From positions 71,571,617-71,635,616 of the forward strand of contig NC_087063.1 in NCBI RefSeq assembly GCF_963678635.1: 64,000 bases of DNA, read 5' to 3'. Origin of the DNA: Symsagittifera roscoffensis (Eukaryota; Xenacoelomorpha; Acoela; Convolutidae). Positions within the stretch are counted from its first letter, which is position 1, and every line of letters begins with the position of its first letter. The position numbers and the translations under genes are program-made. This document shows positions 1 through 9,707 of the stretch, piece after piece. The notes beneath the pieces were generated by a model. The model was not told the DNA's origin, did no database searches, and saw nothing but the letters and a program-made list of their open reading frames with translations.

Positions 1-984
1 TTGAGGTTCAAAAATTTTCCAACTTATAGGTTCCGCGTAAGTTTTTTCGCAATTCTTGCTCTATTGACCTAAAAATTATTGATCAGAGCTCAAAAGGCTC
101 ATACTCTTCTAGTTCAATGCAAAAAAACTCGGTCGAAAACGTTCCACTCAAAAACAAAATGCTAAAAACAATGCTATTTGGACCTCTCCGGATTGACGAA
201 TCCACTAAATCAATTACATTAAGTTCGATTTCACTGGGATCTGGAAGGTTATTGGCAAACGGGTTTTAAAACCCAAACTTTCGATTCACCATTGAGTGTT
301 GTCCGAACAACAATTTTATTGTCTTTACGCAAAAATTTTAAAATTTTTATCTTAATTTGTAGCCTCTCGTTTTTTCCAAAAATAGAAATTTGGGTTTTCG
401 GTACCCAATTAGTTCCACCACCTCCGAGCTAAAGTTAACCGGTTTCACTAATAATACGATGAAACTCACTAATTAAGCGCTTTTTTCTGTTTAAAAAAAT
501 ATCGATATCTCAAAAATCGCGAATTATGGGGTGATCAAATATCACTATTTTGACCCTAAAAACCGGTTTGGTTACTATGTTTTTGACTGAAAACGATATA
601 GGAGTATTAATACAGGTAATACTAATAATATTATAGCCCTCCGGGTTTGTTCAATATCCGAATTGAAGTGCTTAACTCGGAAATTCGCAACTCCATGGAG
701 GGTCGCTTCAGTGAAGTCACTGTCGAGCCCCCAACAGACTGATATCTTAATTTCTGTACCGAAAGGGATTCAAAACTTGTTAACGATACACAACAGTCGA
801 TTGTTGTTGTCCTTGAGACCCTTCCTACTGCTCCTTGCACTGCTTGTCGGATCAGTCTTCCGATCTGTTCCCAAGACCCTTACAGATTGAGCGCAAATTA
901 GCATTAATGTGCTTAAAAGCCCAAACAACCCTACAGTACAGGCACAAGAAACGGGCCACAATTTTGATCGGAACAATCTTGTTT

Positions 985-1025
985 AATATAAATGCCTGGT
1001 CGTCAATTACTATACTTTCTCAGTT
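985..1025 (+). promoter_or_regulatory. Candidate core promoter in X copy 1 (TATA box + initiator)
   Basis: TATAAA at 987-992 is followed by TCAGTT at 1020-1025, a good match to the invertebrate initiator consensus, with 35 bases from the first T of the TATA box to the initiator A. This is a usual arrangement for an LTR promoter reading rightward. It is preserved in all three X copies. Confidence 0.5.
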
Positions 1026-1305
1026 CGTCGTTATTTCTCGTCCGACTCTTCTGTGTCTACGAGTTTTGTGTTCTGTTTTTTGCAGTTTCAATTGACGCGA
1101 AATCTCAAATTGTTAGGTGTCGTTCATGCTCAAATCGAATTTTTAAAAATCAGCATGTCACGCCAAATTAACTGTTCACAATTCGTGAAACTGAACAATT
1201 AACACCGTTAACTCACCGAAACTGCCAATTTTCCAAGTGCATGGTCACAGTAAAGATTCTTATTCGACATGCATTTTGACGGCATTCTGGTCGAATGTCA
1301 CAGTT

Positions 1306-2000
1306 TCGAGATATGTTTTTTTTTTGATTTTTTAAAAAAGTTTTCAGGAAACTTAAATTAGTTTTCTTTCGAAATCTGAAATTCCCAACCCTGCAATTGT
1401 GCTCTTTCAGAGTATTCTCAAGGATTGAGAATCTTGCCTTCAAATATGACTGCTCAAGTCCTGGGAGTTATCGAGATGACGTTTTTTTGTGATTTTTTCA
1501 AAAGTTTCAGAAAACCTAAATTAATTTTTTTTCAAAATTTGTAATTCCCAACTCTGTAGTTGGGTGCTTTCAGGGTACTCTCAGGAATTACAATTCTTGC
1601 CACATTCAACTGTTCAATTTCTTTTAGTTTCCGAGATGTGACGTTTTTTTGATTTTTTTCGAAATTTCTCCAAGAACTTCTACAAAGATTACAAAGAATA
1701 TCTACAAAAAAATTCACAAAAGTTGAAACTACTATCATGACAAAGACACATCCTTTTTGTCAGCGTACATCCAGGCGTCTCATATTTTGCCTTCTAATAT
1801 GAATGCTCAATTTCTTTCATTTTCGAGATAAGACGTTTTTTTATGATTTTTTTTTTCAATTCTTTTTCGGGAAACTTGGGTTTAAAAAATTCACGATTAT
1901 CGAAATTGCCAATCATATAGTGGGGTGCTTTCAAGGGCTCTGAGTGGTTGCAAATCTGGCTTCCAAATTTCTCCAGAGGCCCATTAAGTTTTCGAGATGT
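1306..2000 (+). repeat. Decayed ~165-bp tandem repeats inside X
   Basis: The motif CGAGAT followed by a T-run recurs at 1306, 1472, 1632, 1823 and 1992, spaced 166, 160, 191 and 169. Each unit also carries an 'AATTCCCAAC' type segment, a 'GTGCTTTCAGGG' type segment and 'AATCTTGCC'. The units are strongly diverged. The same series lies at about 5545-6232 and 11296-11980 in the other X copies. Confidence 0.6.
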
Positions 2001-2322
2001 GTGCCAGTCGGTCATATTTGGAAGTTTGATTTTGAGAAAACGTTTAGTCCTGATTTCAGGTGAAATGAAATTTTTCAAAAAAACTCGAATTGAGCATGTC
2101 ATGCTCAAGTTTCTTGCGACAACTGAAAATATCAGAAAATTAAGATCAGAAGATTCGGACTATAATCGCGGGAAAATAGTCAAAAATAGCAGCGGAAAAT
2201 TGCTATTCCCGATTTCCGACACATCATTCGAACGAGAAGAGAGCTGTCTTATTCGTGGCAGGAGACAAAAAATAACTGCGAGGAAAGGAGAGTGAAACTT
2301 GAGTGGACCAGAGTGAACACTT

Positions 2323-2830
2323 CTGGGTCAGTAAAGAAGTGTCCCAACACTCGAGCGAAGTATCCTAGGAGGGTACAGAAAATGTCCTGGGACAGCAAGA
2401 AATGGACCAACATTTGAGCGAAGGGTCCTAGGAGGATTCAGAAAAGTCCTAGGACAGTAACGAAGTGTCCCAACACTTGAGCGAAGGGTCCTAGGAGGGT
2501 TCAGAGAAGCCCTGTGACAGTACGAAGTGTCCCAACACTTGAACGACGGGCCCTAGGAGGGTCCAGGTAAGTCCTAGGACATTCCGAAGTGTCTCAACAC
2601 TTGAGCGAAGGGTCCTAGGAGGGTTCAGAAAAGTCCTGGTACAGTACGAAATGTCCCTACAGTCGAGCGAAGTCTCCTAGGAGGCTTCAGAAAAGTCCTG
2701 GGACATCAACGAAGTGTCCCACCACTTGAGGGAATGAGCCTATGAGGGTACAGAAACGTCCTGGGCAAAAATGAAGTGTCCCAACACTTGAGCGAAGGGT
2801 CCTAGGATAGTTCAGAACGGCCCTGGGACA
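2323..2830 (+). repeat. 63-bp minisatellite M, block 1
   Basis: About eight head-to-tail units with a period near 63 bp. A typical unit has three dyads in fixed order: TCCTAGGA (perfect palindrome), GTCCTGGGAC (arms GTCC/GGAC) and AAGTGT-CCCA-ACACTT (6-bp arms, 4-base loop), followed by CTTGAGCGAAG or CTCGAGCGAAG. Since 63 is a multiple of 3, minus-strand frames stay open as 21-residue repeats, which do not look like a real protein. Confidence 0.9.
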
Positions 2831-3413
2831 GTTACGGGATCAAACGGGAACGTATTCACCTTTTGGCTGTACCGCGTTAGCTTTTTAAGAAAACTTGAGA
2901 AAATTTCCCGGTGAGGTTTCCGAAACGAGGCCTAGCTAACCGAGTAAGGGGGGTCACTAGGGGGACAAAAAACGAGTATAAGAGAAAAAGCGAAACAAAA
3001 AACCAAAAAAGATAAAAAAATAGAAACAAAAAACCATAAAACATAAAAGAGACAGTGGCTTTGACTTCCAGGTTGGGTAGATCAAACCTTTATATTAATT
3101 AATATAGTATACCCATACTGTTTTCCAACACGACTGATCGTCTCAATCAAATCAGCAACGTTTTACATGTGCCCAAATGTGGGGCGTTGTAGGGTTTTCA
3201 AAGAGCTTTGTGATATCAGCGGACCACTGGGAGACTTGGCTGGAAGAGGTGCCCAGCGAAGTGGGAAAGTGGACATGGGAGGCTTGACCACTGGAAGACT
3301 TGACTGGAACAGGTGACCAGCCCAGTGGGAAAGTGTGACCAACCGGCAGGTGATCAGCGAGCAGTGTGATCAAAGCAGAACAGAGCAAACAGAAGGGAGT
3401 TTACATTTAAAAC
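2831..3413 (+). repeat. P segment, copy 1
   Basis: About 580-bp segment starting 'GTTACGGGATCAAACGGG' and ending near 'AGAAGGGAGTTTACA'. It contains an A-rich stretch, an inverted TTAATTAA core and imperfect repeats around 'GGTGACCAGCCCAGTGGG'. It recurs at seven other places, including a diverged copy just upstream of element C, so it is part of the element's LTR or leader. Confidence 0.8.
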
Positions 3414-3419
3414 CCATTT

Positions 3420-3770
3420 ACACTTGAGCGAAGGGTCCTAGGAGGGTTCAGAAAAGTCCTGGGACAGTAAGAAATGTCCCTACACCCGAGCGAAGTCTCC
3501 TAGGAGGGTTCAGAAAAGTCCTGGGACAGTAACGAAGTGTACCAACACCTGAGCGAAGGAGCCTAGGAGGGTGCAGAAAAGTCCTGGGCAAAATGAAGTG
3601 TTCCAACACTTGAGCGAAATCTCCTAGGAGGGTTCAGAAAAGTCCTGGGACAGTAACGAATTGTCCCAACACTCGAGCGAAGTATGCTAAGAGGGTTCAG
3701 AAAAGGCCTGGGACAGTAACGAAGTGTCCCATCACTTGAGCGAAGGAGCCTAGAAGGGTAGAGAAAAGTC
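3420..3770 (+). repeat. 63-bp minisatellite M, block 2
   Basis: Five to six units of the 63-bp repeat, joined on the left to a short remnant of Q ('TTAAAACCCATTTACA') and broken off on the right inside a unit. Confidence 0.85.
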
Positions 3771-3880
3771 GGACCCTTCCAGATTGGCAAAGATAGGACC
3801 CTTCCGGATTGGAACCCTTCCGGATTGGCCAAAACCGGTCCCTTCCGGATTGGAAAAATTAGGATCCTTCCGGATTGAAG
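3771..3880 (+). repeat. Short cluster of CCCTTCCGGATTGG repeats
   Basis: The motif CCCTTCCGGATTGG or a near variant occurs five times in about 110 bases with spacers of 2-12 bases. It interrupts the minisatellite in mid-unit and is not present at the equivalent place in array copies 2 or 3. Bases 3881-3955 that follow hold nothing I recognise. Confidence 0.7.
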
Positions 3881-3955
3881 CAAAGCTGCTTATTTGACAA
3901 TACTCATTAACTGTGAAGGGTCTTATAACCAGCCTAGTCTCCACTCGACTACCGT

Positions 3956-6561
3956 TTCTGGGTTCCTTAGCCCTCCCTTTTTGTCGAGATCAGCTTGAAA
4001 TTGCCTTTTTCAACCGTTATTATCTTTTCGTAGGGGTATAAGGGCTTTTTTTTCACCAAACGTGAAGGGTCTATCTTCACAAATTGGCAATTTTGTTAAA
4101 AACTTAAAAACTTCTAGGCTTAATTTTTTCAATAATTAAAGGATCAATGAGAAGGCTCACCTAATTTATGATCTAATGGTACCAAGATCAACTGAATTTG
4201 CCCAGTAGATTCAAAGTTATTAACCGAATTGTCTTTTTTTGAGGTTCAAAAATTTTCCAACTTATAGGTTCCGCGTAAGTTTTTTCGCAATTCTTGCTCT
4301 ATTGACCTAAAAATTATTGATCAGAGCTCAAAAGGCTCATACTCTTCTAGTTCAATGCAAAAAAAACTCGGTCGAAAACGTTCCACTCAAAAACAAAATG
4401 CTAAAAACAATGCTATTTGGACCTCTCCGGATTGACGAATCCACTAAATCAATTACATTAAGTTCGATTTCACTGGGATCTGGAAGGTTATTGGCAAACG
4501 GGTTTTAAAACCCAAACTTTCGATTCACCATTGAGTGTTGTCCGAACAACAATTTTATTGTCTTTACGCAAAAATTTAAAATTTTTATCTTAATTTGTAG
4601 CCTCTCGTTTTTTCCAAAAATAGAAATTTGGGTTTTCGGTACCCAATTAGTTCCACCACCTCCGAGCTAAAGTTAACCGGTTTCACTAATAATACGATGA
4701 AACTCACTAATTAAGCGCTTTTTTCTGTTTAAAAAAATATCGATATCTCAAAAATCGCGAATTATGGGGTGATCAAATATCACTATTTTGACCCTAAAAA
4801 CCGGTTTGGTTACTATGTTTTTGACTGAAAACGATATAGGAGTATTAATACAGGTAATACTAATAATATTATAGCCCTCCGGGTTTGTTCAATATCCGAA
4901 TTGAAGTGCTTAACTCGGAAATTCGCAACTCCATGGAGGGTCGCTTCAGTGAAGTCACTGTCGAGCCCCCAACAGACTGATATCTTAATTTCTGTACCGA
5001 AAGGGATTCAAAACTTGTTAACGATACACAACAGTCGATTGTTGTTGTCCTTGAGACCCTTCCTGCTGCTCCTTGCACTGCTTGTCGGATCAGTCTTCCG
5101 ATCTGTTCCCAAGACCCTTACAGATTGAGCGCAAATTAGCATTAATGTGCTTAAAAGCCCAAACAACCCTACAGTACAGGCACAAGAAACGGGCCACAAT
5201 TTTGATCGGAACAATCTTGTTTAATATAAATGCCTGGTCGTCAATTACTATACTTTCTCAGTTCGTCGTTATTTCTCGTCCGACTCTTCTGTGTCTACGA
5301 GTTTTGTGTTCTGTTTTTTGCAGTTTCAATTGACGCGAAATCTCAAATTGTTAGGTGTCGTTCATGCTCAAATCGAATTTTTAAAAATCAGCATGTCACG
5401 CCAAATTAACTGTTCACAATTCGTGAAACTGAACAATTAACACCGTTAACTCACCGAAACTGCCAATTTTCCAAGTGCATGGTCACAGTAAAAATTCTTA
5501 TTCGACATGCATTTTGACGGCATTCTGGTCGAATGTCACAGTTTCGAGATATGTTTTTTTTTTTTTGATTTTTTAAAAAAATTTTCAGGAAACTTAAATT
5601 AGTTTTCTTTCGAAATCTGAAATTCCCAACCCTGCAATTGTGCTCTTTCAGAGTATTCTCAAGGATTGAGAATCTTGCCTTCAAATATGACTGCTCAAGT
5701 CCTGGGAGTTATCGAGATGACGTTTTTTTGTGATTTTTTCAAAAGTTTCAGAAAACCTAAATTAATTTTTTTTCAAAATTTGTAATTCCCAACTCTGTAG
5801 TTGGGTGCTTTCAGGGTACTCTCAGGAATTACAATTCTTGCCACATTCAACTGTTCAATTTCTTTTAGTTTCCGAGATGTGACGTTTTTTTGATTTTTTC
5901 GAAATTTCTCCAAGAACTTCTACAAAGATTACAAAGAATATCTACAAAAAAATTCACAAAAGTTGAAACTACTATCATGACAAAGACACATCCTTTTTGT
6001 CAGCGTACATCCAGGCGTCTCATATTTTGCCTTCTAATATGAATGCTCAATTTCTTTCATTTTCGAGATAAGACGTTTTTTTATGATTTTTTTTTCAATT
6101 CTTTTTCGGGAAACTTGGGTTTAAAAAATTCACGATTATCGAAATTGCCAATCATATAGTGGGGTGCTTTCAAGGGCTCTGAGTGGTTGCAAATCTGGCT
6201 TCCAAATTTCTCCAGAGGCCCATTAAGTTTTCGAGATGTGTGCCAGTCGGTCATATTTGGAAGTTTGATTTTGAGAAAACGTTTAGTCCTGATTTCAGGT
6301 GAAATGAAATTTTCCAAAAAAACTCGAATTGAGCATGTCATGCTCAAGTTTCTCGCGACAACTGAAAATATCAGAAAATTAAGATCAGAAGATTCGGACT
6401 ATAATCGCGGGAAAATAGTCAAAAATAGCAGCGGAAAATTGCTATTCCCGATTTCCGACACATCATTCGAACGAGAAGAGAGCTGTCTTATTCGTGGCAG
6501 GAGACAAAAAATAACTGCGAGGAAAGGAGAGTGAAACTTGAGTGGACCAGAGTGAACACTT
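3956..6561 (+). repeat. W-X segment, array copy 2
   Basis: W (3956-4238) begins 'TTCTGGGTTCCTTAGCCC' and leads directly into the second X copy (4239-6561), which is almost identical to 1-2322. The W start also occurs at 9708, so 3956 and 9708 mark the left edge of the repeat unit in this array. No gene seen. Confidence 0.8.
5223..5263 (+). promoter_or_regulatory. Candidate core promoter in X copy 2
   Basis: Same TATAAA (5225-5230) and TCAGTT (5258-5263) pair as in copy 1. Confidence 0.5.
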
Positions 6562-7070
6562 CTGGGTCAGTAAAGAAGTGTCCCAACACTCGAGCGAAGT
6601 ATCCTAGGAGGGTACAGAAAATGTCCTGGGACAGCAAGAAATGGACCAACATTTGAGCGAAGGGTCCTAGGAGGATTCAGAAAAGTCCTAGGACAGTAAC
6701 GAAGTGTCCCAACACTTGAGCGAAGGGTCCTAGGAGGGTTCAGAGAAGCCCTGTGACAGTACGAAGTGTCCCAACACTTGAACGACGGGCCCTAGGAGGG
6801 TCCAGGTAAGTCCTAGGACATTCCGAAGTGTCTCAACACTTGAGCGAAGGGTCCTAGGAGGGTTCAGAAAAGTCCTGGTACAGTACGAAATGTCCCTACA
6901 GTCGAGCGAAGTCTCCTAGGAGGCTTCAGAAAAGTCCTGGGACATCAACGAAGTGTCCCACCACTTGAGGGAATGAGCCTATGAGGGTACAGAAACGTCC
7001 TGGGCAAAAATGAAGTGTCCCAACACTTGAGCGAAGGGTCCTAGGATAGTTCAGAACGGCCCTGGGACAG
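6562..7070 (+). repeat. 63-bp minisatellite M, block 3
   Basis: Counterpart of block 1, almost base-for-base, including the same substitutions in individual units. It was therefore copied together with X rather than expanded separately. Confidence 0.88.
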
Positions 7071-7659
7071 TTACGGGATCAAACGGGAACGTATTCACCT
7101 TTTGGCTGTACCGCGTTAGCTTTTTAAGAAAACTTGAGAAAATTTCCCGGTGAGGTTTCCGAAACGAGGCCTAGCTAACCGAGTAAGGGGGGTCACTAGG
7201 GGGACAAAAAACGAGTATAAGAGAAAAAGCGAAACAAAAAACCAAAAAAGATAAAAAAATAGAAACAAAAAACCATAAAACATAAAAGAGACAGTGGCTT
7301 TGACTTCCAGGTTGGGTAGATCAAACCTTTATATTAATTAATATAGTATACCCATACTGTTTTCCAACACGACTGATCGTCTCAATCAAATCAGCAACGT
7401 TTTACATGTGCCCAAATGTGGGGCGTTGTAGGGTTTTCAAAGAGCTTTGTGATATCAGCGGACCACTGGGAGACTTGGCTGGAAGAGGTGCCCAGCGAAG
7501 TGGGAAAGTGGACATGGGAGGCTTGACCACTGGAAGACTTGACTGGAACAGGTGACCAGCCCAGTGGGAAAGTGTGACCAACCGGCAGGTGATCAGCGAG
7601 CAGTGTGATCAAAGCAGAACAGAGCAAACAGAAGGGAGTTTACATTTAAAACCCATTTA
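7071..7659 (+). repeat. P segment, copy 2
   Basis: Near-identical to the P copy at 2831-3413, including the same short Q remnant at its right end. Confidence 0.8.
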
Positions 7660-9458
7660 CACTTGAGCGAAGGGTCCTAGGAGGGTTCAGAAAAGTCCTG
7701 GGACAGTAAGAAATGTCCCTACACCCGAGCGAAGTCTCCTAGGAGGGTTCAGAAAAGTCCTGGGACAGTAACGAAGTGTACCAACACCTGAGCGAAGGAG
7801 CCTAGGAGGGTGCAGAAAAGTCCTGGGCAAAATGAAGTGTTCCAACACTTGAGCGAAATCTCCTAGGAGGGTTCAGAAAAGTCCTGGGACAGTAACGAAT
7901 TGTCCCAACACTCGAGCGAAGTATGCTAAGAGGGTTCAGAAAAGGCCTGGGACAGTAACGAAGTGTCCCATCACTTGAGCGAAGGAGCCTAGAAGGGTAG
8001 AGAAAAGTCCTGGGCAAAAATGAAGTGTCCCAACACTTGAGCGAAGGGTCCTAGGAGGGTTCAGAAAGGTCTTGGGATAGTAACGAAGTATCCCAACACT
8101 TGAGCAAAGTCTCCTAGGAGGGTTCAGAAAAGTCCTGGGACAGTAATGAAGTGTCCCAACACTCGAGCGAAGTATCCTAGGAGGGTACAGAAAAAGTCCT
8201 GGGACAGCAAGAAATGGACCAACACTTGAGCGAAGGGTCCTAGGAGGGCTCAGAAATGTCCTGGGACAGTAACGAAGTGTCACAACACTTGCGCGAAGGG
8301 TCCTAGGAGGGTTCAGAGAAGCCCTGGGACAGTACGAAGTGTCCCAACACTTAAACGACGGGCCCTAGGAGGGTCCAGGTAAGTCCTAGGACAGTACGAA
8401 GTGTCTCAACGCTTGAGCGAAGGGTCCTAGGAGGGTTCAGAAAAGTCCTGGTACAGTACGAAATGTCCCTACACTCGAGCGAAGTCTCCTAGGAGGCATC
8501 AGAAAAGTCCTGGGACAGCAACGAAGTGTCCCACCACTTGAGGGAATGAGCCTATGAAAGTACAGAAACGTCCTGGGCAAAAATGAAGTGTCCCAACACT
8601 TGAGCGAAGGGTCCTAGGAGGGTTCAGAAAGGTCTTGGGATAGTAACGAAGTATCCCAACACTTGAGCAAAGTCTCCTAGGAGGGTTCAGAAAAGTCCTG
8701 GGACAGTAATGAAGTGTCCCAACACTCGAGCGAAGTATCCTAGGAGGGTACAGAAAAAGTCCTGGGACAGCAAGAAATGGACCAACACTTGAGCGAAGGG
8801 TCCTAGGAGGGCTCAGAAATGTCCTGGGACAGTAACGAAGTGTCACAACACTTGCGGGAAGGGTCCTAGGAGGGTTCAGAGAAGCCCTGGGACAGTACGA
8901 AGTGTCCCAACACTTAAACGACGGGCCCTAGGAGGGTCCAGGTAAGTCCTAGGACAGTACGAAGTGTCTCAACGCTTGAGCGAAGGGTCCTAGGAGGGTT
9001 CAGAAAAGTCCTGGTACAGTACGAAATGTCCCTACACTCGAGCGAAGTCTCCTAGGAGGCATCAGAAAAGTCCTGGGACAGCAACGAAGTGTCCCACCAC
9101 TTGAGGGAATGAGCCTATGAAAGTACAGAAACGTCCTGGGCAAAAATGAAGTGTCACAACACTTGAGCGAAGGGTCCTAGGAGGATTCAGAAAGGTCCTG
9201 GGACAGTAACGAAATATCCCAACACTTGAGCGAAGTCTCCTAGGAGGGTTCAGAAAAGTCCTGGGACAGTAACGAAGTGTCCCAACACTCGAGCGAAGTA
9301 TCCTAGGAGGGTACAGAAAAATTTCTGGGACAGTAACGAAGTGTCCCAACACTTGAGCGAAGGCGCCTAGGAGGGTACAGAAAAATCCATGGCAAAAACG
9401 AAGTGTCCCAACACTTGAGCGAAGGGTCCTAGGAGGGTTCAGAACGGCCCTGGGACAG
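7660..9458 (+). repeat. 63-bp minisatellite M, block 4 (longest)
   Basis: About 28 units of the 63-bp repeat. The first units match block 2. From 8008 onward the block shows a higher-order repeat of 563 bases. Confidence 0.9.
8008..9133 (+). repeat. 563-bp higher-order repeat within minisatellite M
   Basis: The variant 'TCCTGGGCAAAAATGAAG' recurs at 8008, 8571 and 9134, exactly 563 apart. The sequences between are almost identical, so nine 63-bp units were duplicated as a block. The third copy diverges soon after 9134. Confidence 0.85.
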
Positions 9459-9707
9459 TTACGGGATCAAACGGGAACGTATTCACCTTTTGGCTGTACC
9501 GCGTTAGCTTTTTAAGAAAACTTGAGAAAATTTCCTGGTGAGGTTTCCGAAACGAGGCCTAGCTAACCGAGTAAGGGGGATCACTAGGGGGACAAAAAAC
9601 GAGTAAAAGAGAAAAAGCGAAACAAAAAACCAAAAAAGATAAAAAAAAGAAACAAAAAACCATAAAACATAAAAGATACAGTGGCTTTGACTTCCAGGTT
9701 GGGTAGA
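9459..9707 (+). repeat. P segment, truncated copy
   Basis: The left 250 bases of P, broken after 'CCAGGTTGGGTAGA' and joined directly to the start of W at 9708. This junction is the array copy 2 / copy 3 boundary. Confidence 0.8.

Larger units (their letters stand above)
1..2322 (+). repeat. X segment, array copy 1 (left end cut by window)
   Basis: AT-rich non-coding segment that recurs almost unchanged at 4239-6561 and 9990-12309, offset by about 4238 and 9989 bases. It holds a TATA/initiator pair near 987-1025 and a series of decayed repeats of about 165 bp at 1306-2000. Its last 340 bases have a diverged match at 43506-43850, between elements B and C, which links X to the LTR or leader of this retroelement family. 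Small ORFs exist on both strands but are short and mutually overlapping, so I call no gene here. Inference: X is LTR (U3/R) sequence. Confidence 0.75.

Noticed and set aside
663-1095. Small frames of 69-115 residues in X, repeated in each copy
   Set aside because: They overlap on both strands and lie across the putative promoter. Their repetition reflects DNA duplication.
2323-2830. CRISPR array
   Set aside because: The 63-bp units are contiguous and have no unique spacers. The genome is eukaryotic.
3152-3388. 78-residue minus-strand frame in P, repeated in six P copies and partly open in element C
   Set aside because: Conservation is explained by near-identical DNA of recent duplicates. 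The frame in C differs in length because of a 70-base duplication, and there is no start or coding signal.
7936-9352. Long minus-strand frames with 21-residue repeats over the 63-bp minisatellite (also at 13496-14349, 20452-20904 and 27338-28138)
   Set aside because: They exist because 63 is divisible by 3 and the unit lacks stops. There is no independent coding sign, and unit changes do not favour synonymous sites by eye.
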